NCBI RefSeq assembly: GCF_014653195.1
Contig: NZ_BNAH01000006.1
Span: 124,001 to 188,000, forward strand
DNA length: 64,000 nucleotides
Direction: 5' to 3'
DNA from: Thalassotalea profundi
GTDB lineage: Bacteria > Pseudomonadota > Gammaproteobacteria > Enterobacterales > Alteromonadaceae
Part shown: in pieces, positions 26,794 through 34,235 of the stretch
Numbering within the stretch: position 1 is the first letter of the stretch
Layout: every line of letters starts with the position of its first letter
Translations under genes and position numbers: made by a program
The notes under the pieces: generated by a model
Database searches by the model: none
Seen by the model: only the letters and a program-made list of their open reading frames with translations
Told to the model about the DNA's origin: nothing

Positions 26794-28458
26794 ATGAGAA
26801 TTTTTTATTGTGTATTAATTTTATTATTCTGTATGTCAGTTTTTCCTGCCAATACAACGGAAGTTTTTGATCAAAAAGAGTCGGTAACTCGACAAGATAT
26901 TCTACGAGGTTCAATAACCCCAGAGCGAGCATGGTGGGATGTAAGTCATTACACTTTACAGCTTAATGTAAACCCTAAAGAGCAAACCATTTCAGGAATA
27001 AATACAATTACTTACCGTGTGTTATCTGAGAAAAAAAGATTACAAATAGAGCTTCAAGCTCCTATGGTGTTGCATAAAGCTTTACAGAACAAGCAAGAGT
27101 TGGCCATAGAAAAAGATGGTTATAGCTATTTTATTTCTTTGAATGAAACACATGAAATTGGCTCAGAACACCAAGTTGTTTTGTATTTTTCTGGCAAACC
27201 ACATGTCGCTAAAAAGGCGCCATGGGATGGTGGTATTACATGGAGCAAAGACGATAATAATATTGACTTTATTGCATCATCTAATCAAGGCATAGGTGCT
27301 AGTATTTGGTGGCCTAATAAAGATCATGCCTACGATGAGCCAGATCTAGGCGTTGATATTATTGTTGAGGTTCCAGAACATTTAGTGAATGTTTCGAATG
27401 GCCGATTGTTTAGTGTCGATCATAATAAAACAAGCAAAACTAAAACCTATCACTGGCAAGTTAAAAACCCTATTAATAACTACGGCATTAATATAAATAT
27501 TGGTGACTATGTTCATTTTGGTGAGCAATATCAGGGTGAAAATGGTTTGCTTGATATGGACTACTGGGTATTAAAAGACAATTTAACAAAAGCCAAAACT
27601 CAATTTAAAGAAGCTAAGCGTACTATTGAAGCTTTAGAGTACTGGTTTGGGCCTTATCCTTTTTATCAAGACAGTTATAAATTAGTGGAAGCGCCTTATT
27701 TAGGAATGGAGCATCAAAGCTCAGTAACGTATGGTAATGGTTATCAAAACGGTTATTTAGGCCGAGATCTAAGTGGTATGGGACCAGGCATGTTGTTCGA
27801 CTTTATTATTGTGCATGAAACTGGCCATGAGTGGTTTGCTAATAATATTACCAATGTTGATGTGGCTGATATGTGGATACACGAATCTTTCACTAACTAT
27901 TCGGAAAGCTTATTCCTTGAATATCATTTTGATAAAGCAACTGCATATAAATATATTCGAGGCTTACGAGTAAATATCCATAATAAAAGTCCTATTATTG
28001 GGCAATATAATGCCAATAAAACGGGCTCTGGTGATATGTATTATAAAGGTAGCAATATGCTACATACCATTCGTCAAATAGTTGATAACGATATTCAATG
28101 GCGAGAAATACTGAGAGGACTAAATAAAGTATTTTATCATCAAACTGTCACTACTCAGCAGGTTGAGGAATATATAATTAAGCAAGCGGAAAAAGATTTA
28201 AGCAAAGTGTTTGACCAATATTTAAGAAATACCGACATTCCTATGCTTGAATATGCGGTAATTGATAAAAATATGAAAGTTCGTTGGGGAAATGTTGTTG
28301 ATGGTTTTAATATGCCGGTGAGATTATTTATTGATGGTAAAGCGACTTGGTTATCTCCAACTAATCAATGGACTAGCATTGAGCTACCTAAAATGAGCGC
28401 TAAAATTAAGGTAGATCCTAATTTTTATATCAGTACATTAAATATAACGGGACATTAA
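26794..28458 (+). CDS. M1-family zinc metallopeptidase, secreted
   Basis: This 554-residue exported peptidase starts MRIFYCVLILLFCMSVFPA (signal peptide). The zinc site is HETGH at H341-H345 with E364 in MWIHESFTNY, the M1 spacing; GMEHQSS is the exopeptidase GxMEN-type motif. It is shorter than the 800+ residue aminopeptidase N and ends without the large helical domain, as in bacterial periplasmic M1 aminopeptidases. ATG 26794 is chosen over TTG 26779. The TPR gene starts 3 bases after its stop, so the two form an operon. Confidence 0.9.
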   Translation: MRIFYCVLILLFCMSVFPANTTEVFDQKESVTRQDILRGSITPERAWWDVSHYTLQLNVNPKEQTISGINTITYRVLSEKKRLQIELQAPMVLHKALQNKQELAIEKDGYSYFISLNETHEIGSEHQVVLYFSGKPHVAKKAPWDGGITWSKDDNNIDFIASSNQGIGASIWWPNKDHAYDEPDLGVDIIVEVPEHLVNVSNGRLFSVDHNKTSKTKTYHWQVKNPINNYGININIGDYVHFGEQYQGENGLLDMDYWVLKDNLTKAKTQFKEAKRTIEALEYWFGPYPFYQDSYKLVEAPYLGMEHQSSVTYGNGYQNGYLGRDLSGMGPGMLFDFIIVHETGHEWFANNITNVDVADMWIHESFTNYSESLFLEYHFDKATAYKYIRGLRVNIHNKSPIIGQYNANKTGSGDMYYKGSNMLHTIRQIVDNDIQWREILRGLNKVFYHQTVTTQQVEEYIIKQAEKDLSKVFDQYLRNTDIPMLEYAVIDKNMKVRWGNVVDGFNMPVRLFIDGKATWLSPTNQWTSIELPKMSAKIKVDPNFYISTLNITGH

Positions 28459-28461
28459 AGT

Positions 28462-29439
28462 TTGAATAGATTATTGAAAAATAAATGTAATTTTATAGCG
28501 CAGAGTATACTTTGCTGCGTAATTACATTTTTTTATTCAAGTATTGTTCATGCACAAGCGGAAAATGTTAATCATAGTATTATTCAAGTTAATAAAGTGT
28601 GTGCGCGTTCAGCAGTAGAATGTCTTGAATTAGTGGAAGTAGAGTTGAAAAGAACAACGCCGAATACTTATATTTGGTATGACTTACTTCAGCATAAGTT
28701 TGACGCCCTTTTTGATTTACAGAAAATATCTGAATTAAATAAAGCGGTAACTCCTTGGATTGATCAAGAAAAATTACCTAATTCATTTAAAATTACTGTT
28801 TATATTTATTACGCCAAAACAAGTTTTATTCAAGAAGATATTGATAGAGCCTATCTGTATAGTCAGAAAGCTAAAAATAAACTTATTGAAATGAATCAAG
28901 TGTTTCCATCTCCTATGCGGTTAATACAATTAGCAAATTTACAAATGAGGTTAAATGAAGACGACTTAGCTTATGAAACACTACAAGCATTAGAGAAAAA
29001 ATATGAAAAGAGTAAAAATGCACACTTTATGATGGAGTTGTATGGAAATTTAGGGCACGTCACTCGAAATTTGTCATTGCATGAATTATCCCTTGAGTAT
29101 TGTTTAAAAACGATACCATGGAGTAAAAAATATAATAATCAGCAGCAGATAGGCACGGTACTTTTTAATTTGGCGAAAGCTTATCTTCATTTTGGACACT
29201 ATAATAAAGCTGAAAAGACGTTACATGAAGCTCAAGAGTTTTCAAAAAAAGCGAAAGATGAAGTCAAAGTAAATCAAATACAGCTGTACTTAATAGAAAT
29301 AAAATTACAGCAGTTGCAAACACAACAAGCAAAAATATTATTTGATCAAATTAATGTAAATTATTTACCTAAAAGTGATTTACCAAAAATTACAAAATTA
29401 CAAAAAACGTTATCTGGATTGCCAATAGCCGTTAATTAG
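28462..29439 (+). CDS. Exported TPR-repeat protein
   Basis: This 325-residue protein has a hydrophobic N-terminal segment ending VHAQA, then repeated TPR-like helical hairpins ([42 protein letters not shown]). It starts with TTG 3 bases after the peptidase stop and is probably translationally coupled. Its last 8 bases overlap the end of the converging chemoreceptor gene. A scaffold partner for the peptidase is a guess. Confidence 0.75.
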   Translation: MNRLLKNKCNFIAQSILCCVITFFYSSIVHAQAENVNHSIIQVNKVCARSAVECLELVEVELKRTTPNTYIWYDLLQHKFDALFDLQKISELNKAVTPWIDQEKLPNSFKITVYIYYAKTSFIQEDIDRAYLYSQKAKNKLIEMNQVFPSPMRLIQLANLQMRLNEDDLAYETLQALEKKYEKSKNAHFMMELYGNLGHVTRNLSLHELSLEYCLKTIPWSKKYNNQQQIGTVLFNLAKAYLHFGHYNKAEKTLHEAQEFSKKAKDEVKVNQIQLYLIEIKLQQLQTQQAKILFDQINVNYLPKSDLPKITKLQKTLSGLPIAVN

Positions 29440-31009
29440 CTTTAAAGCCCATTCTAAATCCACCCCAATGTTGACCGTTCACGTAAATGGGTGCAGAAAC
29501 ATCGTGCATTATTTCTCCTGTATCACGCTTATAAGTTTGTAATAAAAACTTTTGAGTGTTTTTAGCACAGCGAATCCCGGTAGCATCATTAAATAAACGT
29601 TTAGTTCTGTTATTCACAACGTCTACATCATAATTTCCCGTTAAAGGTTGCGAAAAACATTGATTATGAGTGGGAAAATAGCCATTAATATCAACAGCGC
29701 CCGCATATATTACAGCGTTGTGATCGGTTAATATTTTCTCTTGAATTGCGGGTAATACTTTATCAGTGAAAGCATCAAAAGAGGTGTTGTATTTTTTGGG
29801 GTTAGTATTAGCTATTTCATGGTAGGTAAAGTCAAACAGTTTTTGTGTGCTGATTTCTTTGTCATTAATTTTTTTCTCGAATAAAGCCCCAATTTCATGT
29901 GCTGTCTTTATTGCTTTTTGGCACATAATGTCGTTTAAAGAGTTTGTTTTAAATTCAGCAAGGTTAATGAAAATTGATTCAGTGGTTTGTGAAAGGTGAT
30001 CAGCTTTTAATGAAATCTCTTGAGTTTGTTCGCTTTTACTTACTAAGAAGTGATGTAAATTTGCAATCGCGGATGATATTTCTTCTGTTGTTAAGTCATG
30101 CTCTTTTAGTGTGTTGCTGATCAAATTGCTGGCGTTTGAAGTGTCAGCTATAAGCTGGCTTACCTGTTGAAGAGCTTGGGAAAGCTCGCTAATACTTTCA
30201 ACAATGGTATGTGTTTGTTCAACAACCGTTTGCATAACTTCCGTAGTGGCTTCTGTCTCTTCATTAACCTCTGTAAGCATAGAACCTATTTGACGAGTTG
30301 CTTCAGCCGTTTTTGATGCTAATGCTCTAACTTCATCAGCTACTACAGCAAAACCTCTTCCTTGTTCTCCTGCTCTTGCTGCCTCAATTGCAGCATTTAA
30401 TGCTAATAAATTAGTTTGGGCAGATATAGCATCAATAACATTGGTAATACTCTGAATTTTTGCCGTTTTATTTGACAATGATTGGATTTTGTCTGAGGCA
30501 TCCATTACTCCCTGATTTAACGCCCCAATCGTGTTAACGTTATTCGCTAATTGCTTGGAACCTATCGTAGTTTCTTGCATTGCTAGTGCTGCTTTTTCAG
30601 AGGCATGTAACGCGTTGTCGTTAATTTGCTTTGTATTTGACGAAAGTAATTCTGCAGAATTAGCTAAATTATTTACGTCTAAGCTAGACTGCTCGATAGC
30701 ATGAGTTAGTTGCTCTAAGAAAAAACTGATTTCAGCTGCGCTAATGGCAAGCTTACTCGTTTGTTCGTCAATGCTTTTGCCAATGGTAGCGGTTGCTATG
30801 TTTTCAACGGGGCTATTTTGTGCAAGAGATAGAGATTTAATATTTGTATCATTAAAGAGTAGATAGCTCGTCACTATAGCGCAAAAGAAAATAACCCCAG
30901 AGGTTAGCAATGTGTTAAAAGCTAACATATGGCAAGTAAAATACACTAACGCAACGATAGCGCTATTAATAAGTACTCTGATGAATAAAGGTGTGTTGGT
31001 TAGGATCAT
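29432..31009 (-). CDS. Methyl-accepting chemotaxis protein with C-terminal sensory domain
   Basis: This 525-residue receptor has two short N-terminal helices (residues ~8-50) with almost no periplasmic loop, a signalling domain with the hairpin tip [38 protein letters not shown], and a C-terminal ~120-residue cytosolic domain with [20 protein letters not shown] and [18 protein letters not shown]. The latter is seen at the end of a class of bacterial MCPs and probably senses a cytosolic signal. No HAMP or CheR pentapeptide is evident. It overlaps the convergent TPR gene by 8 bases. Confidence 0.88.
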   Translation of the reverse strand: MILTNTPLFIRVLINSAIVALVYFTCHMLAFNTLLTSGVIFFCAIVTSYLLFNDTNIKSLSLAQNSPVENIATATIGKSIDEQTSKLAISAAEISFFLEQLTHAIEQSSLDVNNLANSAELLSSNTKQINDNALHASEKAALAMQETTIGSKQLANNVNTIGALNQGVMDASDKIQSLSNKTAKIQSITNVIDAISAQTNLLALNAAIEAARAGEQGRGFAVVADEVRALASKTAEATRQIGSMLTEVNEETEATTEVMQTVVEQTHTIVESISELSQALQQVSQLIADTSNASNLISNTLKEHDLTTEEISSAIANLHHFLVSKSEQTQEISLKADHLSQTTESIFINLAEFKTNSLNDIMCQKAIKTAHEIGALFEKKINDKEISTQKLFDFTYHEIANTNPKKYNTSFDAFTDKVLPAIQEKILTDHNAVIYAGAVDINGYFPTHNQCFSQPLTGNYDVDVVNNRTKRLFNDATGIRCAKNTQKFLLQTYKRDTGEIMHDVSAPIYVNGQHWGGFRMGFKAN

Positions 31010-31113
31010 GTTGCATTACCTTTATAAATAAAGTTATACAGTAAGGGAAAACTGCATAGAAACAATCCCACTTTAGTCTATTGTTAGGTGTTTAAATAAA
31101 TACCTGTGTTTGG

Positions 31114-32550
31114 TTACTTATAATTATAGTGTTTATTTTGGAGTTTATTACGATAATAAAGTGTTAATCCAATAAATAATAATAATAGAACCCCCATAAC
31201 AATAACGGCAATGATAAGGTGTTGTACAAGTTCATCCTGCGTTAAAATATTCGATAGCATGTCTTTTTTGACAGAAATAAAAGTATTTTCTCGGTCGGCG
31301 ACTGTTTCTTGAAAGTCGTGCTCTACTTGAGAAAAATATGCAAATTTATCGGCTTTTTCTTGTTCGAGTAATACTTGATAATATTTTTCTAACCAAGTAT
31401 TTGCCGTTTTATCATCATTTAAATATTGGTAAGCATGTACCATTGCCAAATAGCCGTCAGATAAACTACTGTACATTTCTTTAGTTTTGATGGTGTTTAT
31501 TGCCGTATTTAGCAAGGTAAACCCGAGTTTGGTTTTATCAAGAAAAACGCTGGCGAGTCCTTGGTTAAGTTGGCATATTGCTACTAAGTTAATGTTTTTA
31601 ATACGCTGTGAAGCTTCAATGCAATGCTCCGCTTGTTTTTCAGCTTTTTGATAGTGTTTATTCCTTAAAAAATAATCAGAAAGGTTCGCGTAAATTGTCG
31701 CTAATGTTTCAATGTCGTTTGATCTTATAGCGTAGTCTTGCGCAATATTATAGGCATTTAGTTCTTGCTCTTTCTTTCCTAAGTAACTTAAGGCGATTGC
31801 CCTGTTAATATAATTTGCGGCCATTGCCCGAATGTTTTTACGAGGAAGTTGCTCTAGTAAAGTAACGACTTTATCTGATGCTAATAGGGCTTTGTCATAT
31901 TCTTGTCTATCTAAATAGAGAGTGACTAAATTTAGATACACTTTCATTGATAAATCGTTATTATTATTTGATTCAAAAAAGGTTAATGCGTCTTGATAGT
32001 CTTTTAGTGCTAAGACACTGTCTCCACGTTTGCTATGAAAAATAGCGCGTACTGATTTTGCTCTTGCCGTTAATTCTTGAAAGTTAATTTTACCTGCAAT
32101 AGTTATTGCTTGAGATGAATAATCTAACCCTTTTAAAAACTGTCCTTGCTTTAAGGCTAAGCGTGCTTTTTTATGATAGTACAAACTTAACACCCACTCA
32201 TTGCCTAACTTAATTCCTATTTGATGTAGTTTATTTAGATATTCAGTTACGGGTTCAAACTCTGATAAAGCGTTGTGAATAGAGATGTAGGCTAAGTATT
32301 GTGCAACTTCGTATTCTATATGTTTTGCTTTAATTCCTGTTTTTGCCAATACATCAAGCTGTTGTTTAGAAAGCGCTGGATCATAATCTGCATTATCAGC
32401 AATATCCAACAACAGTCTACCTTCAACGGTTTGTTGCAGGTATTGAGAAAGAGAAAAAACTTTTTGAGAGATTGTTTTAGCTTTTATTTCATTAATGGGA
32501 GAAAAATATAAAACCAATAGTATTAAATAATGAAATAGGGGATTCTTCAT
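31114..32550 (-). CDS. TPR-repeat membrane protein
   Basis: This 478-residue protein starts with a signal or anchor peptide (FHYLILLVLYFSPINEIKA), has about six TPR-like repeats between residues 90 and 370, and one transmembrane helix (~443-466) followed by a short basic tail (YYRNKLQNKHYNYK). There is no GGDEF, kinase or DNA-binding output, unlike related TPR-TM signalling proteins, so it may be a sensor that has lost its output or a scaffold. Confidence 0.78.
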   Translation of the reverse strand: MKNPLFHYLILLVLYFSPINEIKAKTISQKVFSLSQYLQQTVEGRLLLDIADNADYDPALSKQQLDVLAKTGIKAKHIEYEVAQYLAYISIHNALSEFEPVTEYLNKLHQIGIKLGNEWVLSLYYHKKARLALKQGQFLKGLDYSSQAITIAGKINFQELTARAKSVRAIFHSKRGDSVLALKDYQDALTFFESNNNNDLSMKVYLNLVTLYLDRQEYDKALLASDKVVTLLEQLPRKNIRAMAANYINRAIALSYLGKKEQELNAYNIAQDYAIRSNDIETLATIYANLSDYFLRNKHYQKAEKQAEHCIEASQRIKNINLVAICQLNQGLASVFLDKTKLGFTLLNTAINTIKTKEMYSSLSDGYLAMVHAYQYLNDDKTANTWLEKYYQVLLEQEKADKFAYFSQVEHDFQETVADRENTFISVKKDMLSNILTQDELVQHLIIAVIVMGVLLLLFIGLTLYYRNKLQNKHYNYK

Positions 32551-32786
32551 TTTAACCTTAAAGTTTAGTGTAATACGGTGTTGTTTTCTTTTTTAAAGTA
32601 GTAGTTAACTAAGTGAAATACAAACAATATTTCTAATTAATATGTTTATTATCATCAAGTCTGTTTTATTGCATAAGTATACGTTTATTTAAAGTATCAA
32701 GCACTGATAACTTATCAGCTTTATGGATTTATCTAATGAATAGATACCTTAGTTGCCGGTAATCAAAACTTGACTTTTGTATTTTT

Positions 32787-32803
32787 GATATCATAATGAT
32801 ATC
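32787..32803. promoter_or_regulatory. Palindromic operator over the promoter of the SPFH-Arc genes
   Basis: GATATCATAATGATATC is a perfect 17-bp palindrome containing two TGATATCA copies. It covers CATAAT (32792-32797), a -10 that is spaced 16 bases from TTGACT (32770-32775). A ribbon-helix-helix repressor binding here would block RNA polymerase; the Arc-like protein encoded at 33778 is the obvious candidate. Confidence 0.7.
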
Positions 32804-32828
32804 ACATTGATTGTTTAAGGAAATTAAT

Positions 32829-33695
32829 ATGTTTGCAGAAAAAACAATAAAAGCCCCCAATGGTATAACAATAATTATGTTGTTATTTATGCTACAAGCA
32901 GGAACTATTGCCTTGATTACTAATGCAATTATGGCTAAATCTGGATTAACTGCCATTCTTGGTGTTTTGTTTTTTGTTGTAATTTTTATCGGCTGGTTTG
33001 GTTTTTATATGGTGAATCCAAAAGAGGCAAGAGTATTACAATTGTTTGGCAAATACGTGGGTACCGTTCATGAAGCTGGCCTTCGTTGGTCTAACCCTTT
33101 TTATACTAAAATGCGTGTATCGGTAAGAGTTCGAAATTTTGAAAGTGGAAGACTTAAAGTCAATGACAAAAATGGCAACCCTATTGAAATTGCGGCAGTG
33201 ATTGTATGGGAAGTTGTTGATACAGCAGAAGCTGTATTTCAAGTAGATGATTATGAAGATTTTGTATCAATTCAAAGTGAATCAGCTTTACGAAATTTAG
33301 CAACAAGCTACGCTTATGATCACCATGAAGATGATGATATATCTTTGCGAAGTAATCCAATTGAAATCTCTGAAGCGTTAAAAGGTGAAGTACAAGATCG
33401 CCTAGAAAAAGCTGGAGTTAAAGTTATCGAATCACGCATTAGTCATCTTGCTTATGCGCCAGAAATAGCAAATGCCATGTTAAGACGTCAACAAGCTATG
33501 GCAATAATATCTGCTCGAAGAACTATTGTGGAAGGTGCTGTTGGTATGGTTGATATGGCATTACAACAATTAGCCGAAAGAGAAATTGTTGAGCTTGATA
33601 CTGAACGAAAAGCAGCAATGGTGAGCAATTTACTTGTGGTACTATGTAGTGATGAAGCAGCTCAGCCGGTAGTTAACGCTGGTAGTTTATATTAA
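32829..33695 (+). CDS. SPFH/Band 7 (prohibitin/stomatin) domain membrane protein
   Basis: This 288-residue protein has two N-terminal helices (residues ~12-34 and 40-62), then a Band 7 domain with [44 protein letters not shown] and FESAL-type coiled region, ending in a helical [24 protein letters not shown]. Such proteins oligomerise into membrane microdomain scaffolds. ATG 32829 is chosen: AAGGA lies 8 bases upstream, whereas the TTG at 32811 has nothing. It is followed by an Arc-like gene 82 bases away, a pairing I have seen often in gammaproteobacteria. Confidence 0.88.
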   Translation: MFAEKTIKAPNGITIIMLLFMLQAGTIALITNAIMAKSGLTAILGVLFFVVIFIGWFGFYMVNPKEARVLQLFGKYVGTVHEAGLRWSNPFYTKMRVSVRVRNFESGRLKVNDKNGNPIEIAAVIVWEVVDTAEAVFQVDDYEDFVSIQSESALRNLATSYAYDHHEDDDISLRSNPIEISEALKGEVQDRLEKAGVKVIESRISHLAYAPEIANAMLRRQQAMAIISARRTIVEGAVGMVDMALQQLAEREIVELDTERKAAMVSNLLVVLCSDEAAQPVVNAGSLY

Positions 33696-33777
33696 AGTTG
33701 CTACGTTTATTTGCTATAAATTTTTATTAGGCATTTATAGCAAGTTATTGTTTTAATTGATGGAGTTGGGATAAATT

Positions 33778-33975
33778 TTGGCTAAAAAAGCATATCCACT
33801 GCGAATTAACGAAGAAATATTGTCGGCAATGCAGCAGTGGTCTGATGATGAACTGCGAAGTTTAAATGCGCAAATAGAATATGTATTACGTGACGCTCTT
33901 CGAAAAGCTGGGCGTAGTAAAGCTAAGCCAATAATTCCAATTACTGACCCTATTGATGAAGAGCATAATAATTAA
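33778..33975 (+). CDS. Arc/ribbon-helix-helix small DNA-binding protein
   Basis: This 65-residue protein begins MAKKAYPLRINEEILSAMQQWSDDELRSLNAQIEYVLRDALRK, a short beta-strand with alternating residues followed by two helices, as in Arc/MetJ-type repressors. The start is TTG with GGAG upstream. It probably binds the palindrome at 32787-32803 and represses its own operon with the SPFH gene. The C-terminal ~20 residues (PIIPITDPIDEEHNN) are likely disordered. Confidence 0.85.
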   Translation: MAKKAYPLRINEEILSAMQQWSDDELRSLNAQIEYVLRDALRKAGRSKAKPIIPITDPIDEEHNN

Positions 33976-34047
33976 AATAGTGATTTACTAACAAAATGGT
34001 AATTTAATTACAGATTGTGCTTTGTAGAAGGTGAAGTTTCGAGTGAT

Positions 34048-34135
34048 AAAAAAAGCCGATATCTAAATATCGGCTTGTTAGCTATGAGGAAAGCTAGAAT
34101 ATACAAATTATTACAACAAGTGTTCGGTTAAGAAC
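34048..34135 (-). ncRNA. Candidate small RNA, copy A (polA side)
   Basis: This is an 88-nt transcript on the minus strand starting 101 bases after the polA stop. It has 5' hairpin GTTC/GAAC (loop TTAACC), the shared core TGTTGTAATAATTT, G, TATATTCTAGCTT, hairpin TAGCT/AGCTA (loop TTCCTCAT), and terminator stem AAGCCGATAT/ATATCGGCTT (10 bp) followed by seven Ts. Promoter, length, order of hairpins and core match copy B at 24408-24495. The place just after polA is that of Spot 42 or ErsA genes, but the sequence differs from Spot 42. TTTCCTCAT in the loop can pair with AGGA-type ribosome sites (inference). Confidence 0.8.
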
Positions 34136-34141
34136 GAAAGT

Positions 34142-34189
34142 ATTATAAAGTATTTTTATTATTCAAGTAAAGTTATTTTGTAACAAAAT
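34142..34189 (-). promoter_or_regulatory. Promoter of small RNA copy A with an upstream palindrome
   Basis: On the minus strand TATAAT (34142-34147) and TTTACT (34166-34171) are separated by 18 bases, exactly as in copy B. Three bases further upstream is a perfect 15-bp palindrome ATTTTGT-A-ACAAAAT (34175-34189), different from the dyad of copy B, so the two copies may respond to different regulators. Confidence 0.75.
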
Positions 34190-34235
34190 TTCATTTATGT
34201 TTTAAATTTTCATTTTGATTGGGGTATACCTTCAA

